Under the pieces are notes generated by a model, which saw only the letters and a list, made by a program, of their open reading frames with translations, was not told the origin of the DNA and ran no database searches. The position numbers and the translations under genes were made by a program. Shown here piece after piece: positions 42,790 to 51,357 of a DNA stretch of 59,867 bases (position 1 is its first letter; every line of letters starts with the position of its first letter). Origin of the DNA: Sulfurimicrobium sp031426915 (lineage in GTDB: Bacteria; Pseudomonadota; Gammaproteobacteria; Burkholderiales; Sulfuricellaceae); contig JASJPB010000061.1 in the NCBI GenBank assembly GCA_031426915.1, positions 1 to 59,867 of the forward strand, read 5' to 3'.

Positions 42790-43386
42790 CTAGCGGCGCG
42801 CGTCCATCAGCACCCGAATCCGCTCCGCCACTTCGGTGGGCGGCGTGGCATAGGCGAACTTGGCGACAAAGCGCCCGTCCGGTCCCAGCAGGTACATGCC
42901 TGCCGAGTGATCCACGGAATATTTGTCCGGCGCGGCGCCCGGTTCCAGATGCTTCTCGTAGCGCACCTTGAAGTGATCCGCCACGCGGCGCACCAGTTCC
43001 GGCGAGCCGCTGAGGCCGATGATGCGCGGGTGGAAATACGCGGTATAGCGGCGCAGTACCTCGGGCGTATCCCGCTCCGGATCGATTGTCACGAACAGGG
43101 GTTGCAGGCGCTCGGCCTGCGTACCCAGCTTGTCCATGATGAGCGACATTTCCGCCAGGGTGGTCGGGCAGATATCCGGGCAGAAGGTGTAACCGAAGGC
43201 GATGAGCTGAAAACTACCGGGAAAATCCTGGTCGGTGACGGCACGCCCGCGGTGGTCCATGAGCAGGTAACGCGTCACGATCCCGGCTTCAGGCTGCTCT
43301 TCGACAGCCGATGAAGTCGCTTCGGCCCAGGCGGGAAGCGCGCAGATCATCGCAGCAGCGAGAGCGGCAAGACACAATCTTTTCAT
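42790..43386 (-). CDS. SCO1/SenC/PrrC family copper chaperone
   Basis: The 198-residue protein has a signal peptide (MKRLCLAALAAAMICALPAWA). A thioredoxin fold follows with the copper ligands CPDIC and the distal His in SVDHSAGMYLLGPDG. SCO proteins help load copper into cytochrome c oxidase CuA. The ATG at 43386 follows AGGATG; the frame is open further up. A small periplasmic protein gene precedes it by ten bases, suggesting a two-gene operon. Oxidase genes are not in the window. Confidence 0.9.
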   Translation of the reverse strand: MKRLCLAALAAAMICALPAWAEATSSAVEEQPEAGIVTRYLLMDHRGRAVTDQDFPGSFQLIAFGYTFCPDICPTTLAEMSLIMDKLGTQAERLQPLFVTIDPERDTPEVLRRYTAYFHPRIIGLSGSPELVRRVADHFKVRYEKHLEPGAAPDKYSVDHSAGMYLLGPDGRFVAKFAYATPPTEVAERIRVLMDARR

Positions 43387-43396
43387 GGCGCGCATC

Positions 43397-43750
43397 CTAC
43401 GGGGCAACAGTGGCCGGAATGGCGGCCTGCAAGCGTTTTTCCACCGCATCCACCTGTAGCGCGAGCGCCGGGCCACCCTGGCAGGCAGCCGCGTCGGCCC
43501 TGGTTTGGCTCAGGAATGCCTCGCTGGTGGCGGCTTCGAAGGCCTCTCCGTAACGCCTGGACTTGGGCGCGCTATTGATCATGATCTTCTTGATCCGCGA
43601 GGCGGTTTCGCTGTGGGAGCAAGCCAGCGCCTGACCATTGAGACGCCCCAGATCGCGTACCTCAGCCAGACCCGCATCGACGGGGAGTTCTGCCGCGGCG
43701 ACGGGAAGAGAAAAACTCAGCAAACACAGCAGAAAAACAAAACCTTTCAT
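43397..43750 (-). CDS. Small periplasmic protein upstream of SCO
   Basis: The 117-residue protein has a signal peptide (MKGFVFLLCLLSFSLPVAAA) and a mainly helical mature part with two cysteines (ALACSH and DAAACQGG). No family was recognised. The start has AAGGAG upstream. The stop overlaps the SCO ribosome site, so the two are probably translated together. It may assist copper handling or redox chemistry, but this is only context. Confidence 0.7.
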   Translation of the reverse strand: MKGFVFLLCLLSFSLPVAAAELPVDAGLAEVRDLGRLNGQALACSHSETASRIKKIMINSAPKSRRYGEAFEAATSEAFLSQTRADAAACQGGPALALQVDAVEKRLQAAIPATVAP

Positions 43751-43849
43751 ATCGTTCTCTCCTTAACAAGCGTTGCATTGTAGCAGCATGGGTGGCGCCT
43801 TTGATGCGCACGGTGCTGCCGCGGACGATCCTGGTGCGGCGCGTCTCAA

Positions 43850-44734
43850 TCACATGCCGCGCGACAGGCGTTTTTGTTTGGGCAAAATGTAATTCAGGCT
43901 CACGCCCGCATAGCGAAGAACCCGCATCACGTATGCCTGCGTTTCGTCATAGGGAGGAATGCCGCCATACTTGTCCACCGCCCCTTCACCGGCGTTGTAG
44001 GCGGCTATGACGCGCACCAGGTCGCCCTCGAAATACACGCCCAGCCAGCGCAGATAAGCGAGTCCGCCACGGATATTTTGCTCGGCGTTGAAAGGATTCC
44101 TGACGTTGAAGCGGGCTGCGGTTTCCGGAATAAGCTGCATCACACCCTGGGCGTTCTTGGGCGAACGGGCCGACACGTTGAAGTTGGACTCCACACTCGC
44201 CACGGCAAGCGCGAGCCGCAAATCCACCGAATAATGGGGCGCCAACCTCCTGATCAGCTCGGCTATCCTGCGTTTGTGGAGGGGGAGCTCCGTCATGTAG
44301 AGATCCATGTCGAAGCCGCCCGCCTCTTCGATGGAAAGACAGGGCGAAAGCGTATCGTCTGGCGCACCAATAATTTCGAGCAACTGGCCGGCCGCGCGAT
44401 GTCCGAGCCGGCTGGCGGCGGAAAAGAATCCGGACGCGATCCTCGGGTTACGCAGATACTGGTTGCCGGAATAGTAGATCAGGCCGACCCGGTAGTATCC
44501 CTCGACGCTGCCCAGACGACCCGCTTCGCAATAAAGCGCGGCCGCAAGCGGTTCGTTGCGAAACTGCCCACGCCCCGCTTCCGCCGCCCAGGCCTGTTCG
44601 AGCAGGGCACGCAATTGCGGCAGCTCATCCTCCATCGCGGGAGGAAAGCGCTGCACCCCGGCAACTACTGGCGCAACAAACGCGCTTCCCGCCAGGGCAA
44701 GAGCCAGAATCAAAAGCCAGCGAGACATATTCAC
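43850..44734 (-). CDS. Lytic transglycosylase (SLT family)
   Basis: The 294-residue protein has a signal peptide (WLLILALALAGSAFVAPVVA) and a helical Sel1-like middle (about 40-120, YYRVGLIYYSGNQYL). The C-terminal SLT domain has catalytic Glu in VASVESNFNVSARSPKNAQG, the GVMQLIPETA signature and RVIAAYNAGEGAV. It cleaves peptidoglycan glycan strands in the periplasm. It is likely a single-gene unit. Confidence 0.92.
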   Translation of the reverse strand: MNMSRWLLILALALAGSAFVAPVVAGVQRFPPAMEDELPQLRALLEQAWAAEAGRGQFRNEPLAAALYCEAGRLGSVEGYYRVGLIYYSGNQYLRNPRIASGFFSAASRLGHRAAGQLLEIIGAPDDTLSPCLSIEEAGGFDMDLYMTELPLHKRRIAELIRRLAPHYSVDLRLALAVASVESNFNVSARSPKNAQGVMQLIPETAARFNVRNPFNAEQNIRGGLAYLRWLGVYFEGDLVRVIAAYNAGEGAVDKYGGIPPYDETQAYVMRVLRYAGVSLNYILPKQKRLSRGM

Positions 44735-44839
44735 CCCATGGGCAAACTCAGGGTATTCACGACGAAAGTCGTGGCAACCGAATGCTCACTTTAGCACCTC
44801 GCCGGCCGACAATCGAACACCTGAAGGGAGTATTGCGGA

Positions 44840-46033
44840 TTAGGCCAGCACCAACTCGCACACAGGCTGGACGTCAAAATGGAACACCCGGTTGCGGCCC
44901 GCCTGTTTGGCGGCATAAAGGGCATTATCGGCTTCCGCCAGAATTTCCTTTAGTTCCCTTCCGCCATTGGAAAGGCAGCTCGAGACACCGATGCTTATCG
45001 AGACGGAGATTTCCCCGCGTTCGGTGGCCAAAGGCGTGGAAGCGATTAATTCCCGCAAGGATTCAGCCAGTATCTGCGCGCCCTCGGCATTGGTATCCGG
45101 GGCAACCACGCAGAATTCCTCTCCGCCATAACGGCCCAGAATGTCATGGCGCCGCAGCCGTCCCGCGAGCCGATCGGCGACTTTGCGCAGCACTTCGTCC
45201 CCCACCGGGTGTCCATGGGCATCGTTGATGCGTTTGAAATGGTCCACGTCTATCATCAGCAAGGCCATGGGCCGACCACCGCGATGGGCCAGCGCTCGCT
45301 CGGCATGATCCATCAGGGCGCGGCGGTTGGGAACCTGGGTAAGACTGTCGGTCATCGCCAGGTGCATGATTTCCCGGTCCGCGCGCTCCTTGACCATGAG
45401 CACGAATCCGATAGAGCCCAGCAGCGCGGTCGCCATGACCGCAATAAAGGATACGATCTGAACCCAATGGGGCGCACCGGCACTCTGGGGCTGGGCCAAT
45501 TCGACTTGGCCGAACAGCGCAACAAAGGCGCGCAACCCCAGCACCAGCACGATCATCGCGGCCCCGCCGAACAACAGCCGCCACGCGCGCCCGGCACGGG
45601 TTTCCGGGTCGGACAGCAGGGCGCGGGCGATCAGCACCATCTGGAAGCCGTAGATAAGGCTTCCCCAGATGAAGCGGCCGCGTATGTCGTCCACCAGGAC
45701 GGTTGCCATCAACAGCGTCAGAGCGACTGGCGCGAAATACTGCCAGCGCGGCAGCGAGCGCCGCTGGAACTCGCAGATGGCCGCCAGTATCAGGGCATGG
45801 GCGCCGGCCTTGAGCACGTTGGCGACTATGATGGAGAAAACATCCGGGATATGGCCCCGGGCTGCGATCAGCATCCAGGTCAGGGTTTCCAGCAGGATCG
45901 CCGCCGCCCACTTGCCCATGCCGTCCCGTTTTCTTCCGTCCTTACCGCTGGAAGCCGCGATGAACAGGCTCAGCACCATCAAGGCGTTGACCATGATGAG
46001 CGAAAACAGCAGGGTGCGGGGATCCAGGTTCAT
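44840..46033 (-). CDS. Membrane diguanylate cyclase
   Basis: The 397-residue protein has about six to seven membrane helices in the first 215 residues, without a recognised sensor family. A GGDEF domain follows (225-390), with catalytic GGEEF at 303-307 and an RxxD inhibitory site at 294-297. The active half is intact, so it should make c-di-GMP from GTP, with product inhibition. The upstream gap to pepD is 117 bp. No partner gene is visible. Confidence 0.92.
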   Translation of the reverse strand: MNLDPRTLLFSLIMVNALMVLSLFIAASSGKDGRKRDGMGKWAAAILLETLTWMLIAARGHIPDVFSIIVANVLKAGAHALILAAICEFQRRSLPRWQYFAPVALTLLMATVLVDDIRGRFIWGSLIYGFQMVLIARALLSDPETRAGRAWRLLFGGAAMIVLVLGLRAFVALFGQVELAQPQSAGAPHWVQIVSFIAVMATALLGSIGFVLMVKERADREIMHLAMTDSLTQVPNRRALMDHAERALAHRGGRPMALLMIDVDHFKRINDAHGHPVGDEVLRKVADRLAGRLRRHDILGRYGGEEFCVVAPDTNAEGAQILAESLRELIASTPLATERGEISVSISIGVSSCLSNGGRELKEILAEADNALYAAKQAGRNRVFHFDVQPVCELVLA

Positions 46034-46150
46034 GACGCTATGGGTTCAACTTTGACTGGGGCATGTCGATGACAAAAATCAATTTGGCTGACTATATCAT
46101 GACACACGACTTAAGCGCATGCGCCGCTTCAATTCCGCCGGAAGGTGGCG

Positions 46151-47580
46151 CTATTTCCCGGCCAGCGCCTGCAACACCGCCTTGAGCAATTGCCAGCAGC
46201 GCGCGACCGAGGCTATTTCCACGCTTTCGCCGGGCGCATGCGCGCCGCGGATGTCGGGGCCGAAGGAGATCATGTCCAGCTGCGGATGGCTGGCGGCGAG
46301 CAGGCCGCATTCCAGTCCGGCGTGGATCACCTGCAAACTAGCAGGCTGGCCGAATTGCGCGGCGTACACCTGCCGGCACAAATCGAGCAGAGGGGATGAC
46401 GGGTTTGGCATCCAGCCCGGATAGGCGCCGTCCTTCCAGGCACGCAAGCCGAATGACGCGGCATGCGCGACCAGCTCATCGGCCAGCGCATCGCCACGTG
46501 CGTCGTGCAGCGAGCGCACCTTGAACGTCGCACGGAATGCGCCCTGCTCCAGCGCAAGCACGCCGAGATTGTCCGAGGTGTCGGTCACGCCGGGAAAGGC
46601 GTCGCTGATGCGCGCCACGCCGTTGGCGGCGGTATTGAGGAAATCGAGCAGCCGCTCCCGCTCCGCGCCAATAACAGCGTTGCCTTGCGGCGTGTCGCCA
46701 AGCTGGCACGCCAGCGACACCTTGGCATCCGCCTCCGCGAAGCGCTCCCGCCATGCCGCATGTTTCCCTTGCACCCACGCTTCCAGTTGCGCCGCCTCGG
46801 CAGCAGGCAGCGCAAAAACCGCGAACGCCTCGCGCGGAATGGCGTTGCGCGCCGTACCGCCGTGCATGCCGATCAGGCGCAGGTCATGACGGGAAGCCAG
46901 CTCGCCCAGCGCTTCCGCCAGCAGCTTGATGGCATTGCCGCGCCCGAGATGGATGTCGATGCCGGAGTGGCCGCCGCGCAGCCCCGACACTTCCAGCCGC
47001 ATCGGCGCATAGCACGGCGGCAAATCTTCCGGTGCGCAATCGCCGCGCACCTCCACATCCACCCCGCCCGCGCAGCCCAGATAGAAATGCCCCCACTCCT
47101 CGGTATCGAGGTTGATCAGCGCCTTGCCCTGCAAGCTGCCAGCCGCCAGCCCGCGCGCGCCGTCCATGCCGGACTCCTCGTTGACGGTGAGCAGCACCTC
47201 CAGCGGCGGATGGACCAGCGCCGGCTCTTCCAGCGCGGCCAGCGCCAGCGCCACGCCGATGCCATTGTCCGCGCCCAGCGTGGTGTTCTCCGCCACCACC
47301 CAGCCATCGCGCACCATGGCGCGGATCGGGTCGCGTTCGAAGTCGTGCCGCGTGCCGGCATTGGCCTGGCAAACCATGTCGAGATGACCTTGCAGAATCA
47401 CGCCGGGTTGCAGCTCACAACCGGGGCTGGCGGGCTTTTTCAGTATCAGGTTGCCTGCGCCCAGGTGGTCAGATGTCCGATCAGCGCCGCCTCGTGCAAC
47501 GAGGGGCGCGGGATCGCGCAGAGAGTGGCGAAGTGCGACCAGACGGAGTGGGGTTGCAGATTTTTCAGAGAAAATGGCAT
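46151..47580 (-). pseudogene. pepD: Aminoacyl-histidine dipeptidase PepD, frameshifted near the start
   Basis: The body matches PepD (M20 metallopeptidase): GVILQGHLDMV and GADNGIGVALALA (zinc ligands), EESGMDGARGL, MHGGTARNAIPRE and the C-terminal HAGLECG. The natural start is MPFSLKNLQPHSVWSHFATL at 47580, but that frame stops after LTTWAQAT near 47455. The body continues in another frame from HLGAGNLILKKPAS. About ten residues found in relatives are missing at the joint, so a small deletion changed the frame. A different open frame extends back to 47725, but its N-terminus is not PepD-like. This is either a young pseudogene or a sequence error. Confidence 0.8.
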
Positions 47581-47605
47581 GTTGGCGTGATGGATCGGTA
47601 ATTAT

Positions 47606-47796
47606 GTAGGGTGCAATAACCGCAGGGGTCATGTCCGCCAAGAGACCACCGCTTTGCGGTGATCTTGGCGCCATAAGCGAAGCGCATTGCACCGGATGTT
47701 TGATGCTCGCATGCGGCGGTGTCAACTTCTCAAGCTCGAAGAGCTTAGAGAATTGCCTACCCTTGGTGCAATGCCCGTTGGTTATTGCGCCTTACT
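47606..47796. repeat. Inverted pair of GGTGCAATAACC repeats
   Basis: Copy one (47606-47692) runs from GTAGGGTGCAATAACC to GCATTGCACC and has an inner hairpin CCGCCAAGA...TCTTGGCG. A short copy on the other strand spans 47765-47796 (GGTGCAATGCCCGTTGG to TATTGCGCCTTAC). The sequence between them has no gene. It fills most of the gap between the pepD start and the KTSC gene. This repeat type is common between genes in many bacterial genomes. Confidence 0.7.
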
Positions 47797-47800
47797 GTAT

Positions 47801-48064
47801 TCAGGGTTTGCCGAATAATTCGTCGAGCGGGTTCTTGCCTGCAGAGGGCTTGCCGGAAACGCACTTCGCGGCGAACTCCTCCTCGATGTTGTCGCGGTAA
47901 TAGCTCCAGGCCGACCCCGAGCTACTGAGGCGGCGCCAGGCTTCCTCGCCGACGCCGCTGTATTGCAGCATGCTGCCGTCGTCGAGCTGAACCTGCAGCA
48001 AGCGGGCGCGCGCATCGTAGCCGATGGCGCGCAGCTTGCCTGAGTTGATCTTTTTCATTTCCAT
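47801..48064 (-). CDS. KTSC domain protein
   Basis: The 87-residue protein is a KTSC domain, named for a C-terminal lysyl-tRNA synthetase appendage. It has MKKINSGKLRAIGYDARARLL, SMLQYSGVGEEAWRRL and the WSYYRDNIEEEFA segment, followed by a short tail. Stand-alone KTSC proteins are common accessory genes and may bind RNA; the function is not known. The ATG at 48064 has CAGGATG upstream. A second in-frame ATG lies two codons later. Confidence 0.85.
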   Translation of the reverse strand: MEMKKINSGKLRAIGYDARARLLQVQLDDGSMLQYSGVGEEAWRRLSSSGSAWSYYRDNIEEEFAAKCVSGKPSAGKNPLDELFGKP

Positions 48065-48134
48065 CGTGGCATCCTGGAACTATTGCGATGCTGCTCCTTT
48101 GATTGGCAATCTAACCTTTTGATTTGTTTTTACG

Positions 48135-48734
48135 CTATACAACAGTATCGTGAATTGCCTCACAGACTTTCGAAATGAAGTCCAGCGCAATAGTGACATC
48201 ATGCTCACTTATAGGCCAAAGAACAGCTGGGCAACCAGGAGCAAGGTCGGCCTCATGTGCAATCTTATTTCGCCTATCAACAATTAGAGTCAATCGGTCC
48301 TTCACATCCTTTTCCGCGAGGCCAAGCCGGACACTAACCTTACTCCACAACTGTTCTGTGGAAAAAAGACGTATGGCGTCTGCAATCTTGTCGGGTTGCT
48401 GAAAGGAAAGAAAGCTGTGTCGTTCTCGTACCTCTGATTCAAACCACCCGCGAGTGATCGAACTACCACTTCCAAGTACCAAGTTCATTGGAACCCTGAA
48501 CTTACTAAAAGCAGGAGTAGCAAGTCGCTTGCCTTCGAATATCTCTACCATACCCAACACTGTAACTTCATGGATATAGCAGTCCAGCGCGCTAACCCCA
48601 AGTACAATTTGTGCTCGAAAAATATCGGATGTATCGACCGCGCTAGTCAAAAGCGATTGCATCGCCTTGTTCAGTCCCCCTAAGTGCCTGACCCGATCTA
48701 TGTTTTTCCGAAAATCTTCAATGGCTTTCAGCAT
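48135..48734 (-). CDS. HEPN-domain protein (RiboL-PSP-HEPN type)
   Basis: The 199-residue protein is helical. It has VSALDCYIHEVTVLGMVEIFEGK, the typical start of RiboL-PSP-HEPN domains, and the R-x4-H ribonuclease motif in RRNKIAHEAD (Arg155 to His160). HEPN proteins with this motif are often RNases in toxin or antiphage systems. The ATG overlaps the TAA of the ParA gene by one base, so the two are coupled. Base composition is AT-richer than the surroundings, suggesting transfer. Confidence 0.78.
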   Translation of the reverse strand: MLKAIEDFRKNIDRVRHLGGLNKAMQSLLTSAVDTSDIFRAQIVLGVSALDCYIHEVTVLGMVEIFEGKRLATPAFSKFRVPMNLVLGSGSSITRGWFESEVRERHSFLSFQQPDKIADAIRLFSTEQLWSKVSVRLGLAEKDVKDRLTLIVDRRNKIAHEADLAPGCPAVLWPISEHDVTIALDFISKVCEAIHDTVV

Positions 48735-49777
48735 TATGACGTCAACGCGATGACCTTATCTGCTCCGGCGGAAAACAACCCCTCAAACTGCTCCATAGAC
48801 TTCTTTGTTCTTGCCAAGACAATGCCGGTCTGCTCTAGTTGCGCATCTGTAAGTGCAAAAACAGGGACTTTATGTTTCTGAGAAAGCGCAATAAGGCCAT
48901 TGAAGTCGGACATTTGCAACAAGGGTTTCTGTGGAACGACCCCAGCATCACCATATTTCTTCTCTGGCAGCATCATGCCGCAACCGGTAAGAGCGGGAAT
49001 CAATTTGTCCCGCACACCAGCCTCAATAGCATCAATCCACTTCTGGAATGCAGCGGAAGGCGTTTCTCCCTCTCTGAGCCGATACTTCTGAACTATGGTT
49101 CCAAGGAATTTTGGATTGCTCTGAGGAAATGGATATGTTGCCTTTTGGAGTACTGAAGTACTCTTAGCCTGCGATGCCCATGCTTTCCATTTTGGCAACA
49201 CAGAAGCCAAAGAATCCGTAGCCATCACAGAAAAATAGTCAGGAGCCATCGGAACCAAAAAAAAGTCACTTGTCATCAACAAATTTTGATTAATTGGCCC
49301 GAGACTGGGACTCATATCAATCAATATGTAATCAATGTTGTACTTACTCGCCGTTAGCTGAAATAGATGATTCAAACTCCCAGGCAGATTTTGAAGTGTC
49401 ACCAAAGAACCAGATAGCTCTTGTGCTATGCCAAGTGTTACTTCGTATTCGGCCAATCCGATATGACCAGGGATCAAGAACATATTTGGCTGCCCTGGTA
49501 TAGCCTCACACTCAACCGGTTCAATTGGTACGGGGCGTGATTCAAAAGCTGGAGCTAATCCATCACGGATATTTCGTATCCCACCAGCCTCGTAAATTTT
49601 GCTGAAGTCATCTGCACCTTGAAAGCCCAACACCATGCCGGTGAGATTGCACTGCGGATCACAATCGGCCAAAAGCACCCGTTTTCCCTTATTGGCCAAC
49701 ATCCAGCCAAGGTTGAATGCCGTTGTTGTCTTGCTTACCCCACCCTTGTGGTTAAACAACGAAATTTGTATTGCCAT
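48734..49777 (-). CDS. ParA-family ATPase paired with HEPN
   Basis: The 347-residue protein begins MAIQISLFNHKGGVSKTTTA, a deviant Walker A with signature Lys and a Ser where Gly is usual. It has Walker A' ADCDPQCNLT and Walker B ILIDMSPSLGPI. A large insert and C-terminal part (about 195-347) are not found in chromosomal ParA. No parB gene or parS sites are nearby, so ordinary segregation is unlikely. The gene is AT-rich and coupled to the HEPN gene. The ATG at 49777 was chosen because the ATPase fold begins there and GGGG precedes it. Confidence 0.85.
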   Translation of the reverse strand: MAIQISLFNHKGGVSKTTTAFNLGWMLANKGKRVLLADCDPQCNLTGMVLGFQGADDFSKIYEAGGIRNIRDGLAPAFESRPVPIEPVECEAIPGQPNMFLIPGHIGLAEYEVTLGIAQELSGSLVTLQNLPGSLNHLFQLTASKYNIDYILIDMSPSLGPINQNLLMTSDFFLVPMAPDYFSVMATDSLASVLPKWKAWASQAKSTSVLQKATYPFPQSNPKFLGTIVQKYRLREGETPSAAFQKWIDAIEAGVRDKLIPALTGCGMMLPEKKYGDAGVVPQKPLLQMSDFNGLIALSQKHKVPVFALTDAQLEQTGIVLARTKKSMEQFEGLFSAGADKVIALTS

Positions 49778-49889
49778 TATGGAGCCCCTGAATTTATGTT
49801 TCTCAGCCTCGTCATCTACAGTCAATTTAGAGATGCGCAGACTTCGGAGGCGACATCGCGATTGAAAGCAATTAACGGGGTCAGCATCG

Positions 49890-50303
49890 CTATTGTTTTT
49901 TAAACGGGTTATGAATTTTCAGCACACCATCGATAACCTGCTCATGCTGCATGTCTTCGGTGGCGAGTGTTTCGCATCCGGCCGACAAAGCAGCCGCCAG
50001 GATCAGGCTGTCATAGTAGGTGTATCGGTACTTTTGCGCCAGGGCCAGCGCTTGCGCGATGGTATCCGGCATGACTGGCACGACGGTGCAGGCATCGCGG
50101 ACTTCCGCAACCGCTTGCGCCACCACGTCAAAGGACAGGCCGAACTTGCGGCTCAATGTGTTGGCGAGTTCGCTCAGGACTTGTGTGCTGATAATGGGAT
50201 TGTTTTGTTCGATGAGTGCGAGCGCAACGGCTTGCTTTTCCGGTTCGTCGCCGGAATAGAGGTACACCACAATGTTGGTATCGAGAAAAAGTTTATCGCT
50301 CAT
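49890..50303 (-). CDS. PIN-domain toxin (VapC-like), module 1
   Basis: The 137-residue PIN protein begins MSDKLFLDTNIVVYLYSGDEPEK, with catalytic Asp in LDTN. A Glu lies in VLSELANTL and later Asp residues lie in YYDSLILAAA and ATEDMQ, completing the metal site. PIN toxins cut tRNA or rRNA. The ATG lies inside the end of the antitoxin gene (11-bp overlap). A start three codons earlier is possible. Confidence 0.9.
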   Translation of the reverse strand: MSDKLFLDTNIVVYLYSGDEPEKQAVALALIEQNNPIISTQVLSELANTLSRKFGLSFDVVAQAVAEVRDACTVVPVMPDTIAQALALAQKYRYTYYDSLILAAALSAGCETLATEDMQHEQVIDGVLKIHNPFKKQ

Positions 50304-50496
50304 TGGCGGCATCGCGATTGAAGCGGTAGCCGCGAGTGGAAATGGTCGCGGCCTTGAACTGGGTCTTGCGCCTGCTTGCCTCGTTTACATCATCCAGCAA
50401 GATTACCCGCACGTTCTTGCCGTTCCAGCCTTGATATTCGCTGGGCAAGTCCACTACTCCGTCATGAGCCTTGCTGACAAATTCGATAGCTTGCAT
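50293..50496 (-). CDS. Antitoxin of PIN module 1
   Basis: The 67-residue protein starts MQAIEFVSKAHDGVVDLPSEY, a short beta-rich start like AbrB/DUF2281-type antitoxins. A basic C-terminal segment would cover the toxin. The assignment rests on size and on the gene overlapping the PIN toxin start. The ATG at 50496 was preferred to the longer frame because it gives the family-like start. Confidence 0.75.
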   Translation of the reverse strand: MQAIEFVSKAHDGVVDLPSEYQGWNGKNVRVILLDDVNEASRRKTQFKAATISTRGYRFNRDAANER

Positions 50497-50588
50497 GGCC
50501 AATCTCCGTTTTGAATTCCAGATGCATTCTAGTCCGAGCAAAATAAGTTAGCCAGTACGAACAATCTGGAACAGCCGATGACATTGCA

Positions 50589-50969
50589 TCACCCCTTCAC
50601 CACCCCATCCAACCCCAGTTCCAGAATCGCCGCATCGCGCGTCAGCAGCGTCAGCCTTTCATCGTTTGCCTGCGCGATGAGCAGCCGGTCGAGCGGGTCG
50701 GCGTGTGCGCAGGTCAGGCTGCGCGCGGCTTCGATGTGGCGCGGCAGGATGGGCAGCAGGATGAAGCCTTGCGCTTCCAGTTGTTCGGTCAGGGCGGCTT
50801 GCGGCAAGGGCAGTTTGCCTTTTGTATTTTTCAGCACCATTTCCCACATGCTGGCGGCGCTCACGACGATCTCGGATTTTTCGATGAGGCGTTGCGTGGC
50901 TTTGCCCAGGCGCTTGTCCGCCGTCATCCACCAGTAGACCAGGTGGGTGTCGAGCAGGTAGCGCTTCAC
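50589..50969 (-). CDS. PIN-domain toxin (VapC-like), module 2
   Basis: The 126-residue PIN protein begins VKRYLLDTHLVYWWMTADKRL, with a GTG start at 50969 that overlaps the antitoxin stop by four bases (GTGA). Catalytic acids lie in LDTH, in WEMVLK and in HADPLDRLLIAQA, a form common to the Phd-partnered PIN toxins. It likely acts on RNA. The longer frame upstream only reads through the antitoxin gene. Confidence 0.92.
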   Translation of the reverse strand: MKRYLLDTHLVYWWMTADKRLGKATQRLIEKSEIVVSAASMWEMVLKNTKGKLPLPQAALTEQLEAQGFILLPILPRHIEAARSLTCAHADPLDRLLIAQANDERLTLLTRDAAILELGLDGVVKG

Positions 50970-51211
50970 GACAATTGGCCGCCGGCGAGTTCGTCGGCGA
51001 TGGCCGCGTTGGTTTCCGGTGCGTCCCAGTCGGCTTTTGCCTTGGGCAGCCCGGCCCATGCGCCGGGCTTGCGCGCGAATTCCTGCGCGCCGATCCGGAC
51101 CAGCCTGACGACGGGAACGCCCTTGTTGGCGATGATCACGTCTTCGCCTTCCAGCGCGGCTTGCACGAGTTTGGAGAGCTGGCTTTTGGCTTCAAGCATG
51201 TTGCATTGCAT
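50966..51211 (-). CDS. Phd/YefM-family antitoxin of PIN module 2
   Basis: The 81-residue protein is a Phd/YefM antitoxin: MLEAKSQLSKLVQAALEGEDVIIANKG forms the DNA-binding fold, and RLVRI and the acidic C-terminus bind the toxin. It precedes the toxin with a four-base overlap. The pair is probably self-repressed. Confidence 0.92.
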   Translation of the reverse strand: MQCNMLEAKSQLSKLVQAALEGEDVIIANKGVPVVRLVRIGAQEFARKPGAWAGLPKAKADWDAPETNAAIADELAGGQLS

Positions 51212-51300
51212 GGTTAACTCCTGGAAGAAGCTTGTATCAAGCTTGAAGTTTACGCTGGCTGGCTAAGTTAGCCAATAGGCTTATTCCCTCTCCCCCAGCC

Positions 51301-51322
51301 CCTCTCCCGCTTGCGGGCGAGG
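51301..51322. repeat. GC hairpin between island and signalling block
   Basis: CCTCTCCCGC (51301-51310) pairs with GCGGGCGAGG (51313-51322) with one mismatch, within a C-rich and then G-rich stretch. It is a typical intergenic CCCTCTCCC-type repeat and may end transcription of the EAL-CZB gene. Confidence 0.5.
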
Positions 51323-51357
51323 GGGGCTCACAGCTTGCTGGCGGGACGACTGGTCAA

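Noticed and set aside
47581..47725. Upstream extension of pepD to 47725
   Set aside because: The added N-terminus does not look like PepD and crosses an intergenic repeat. The true start lies in another frame at 47580.
48734..49777. Chromosome partition parA near the replication origin
   Set aside because: There is no parB, parS or origin gene nearby, the C-terminus is long and the partner is a HEPN protein.
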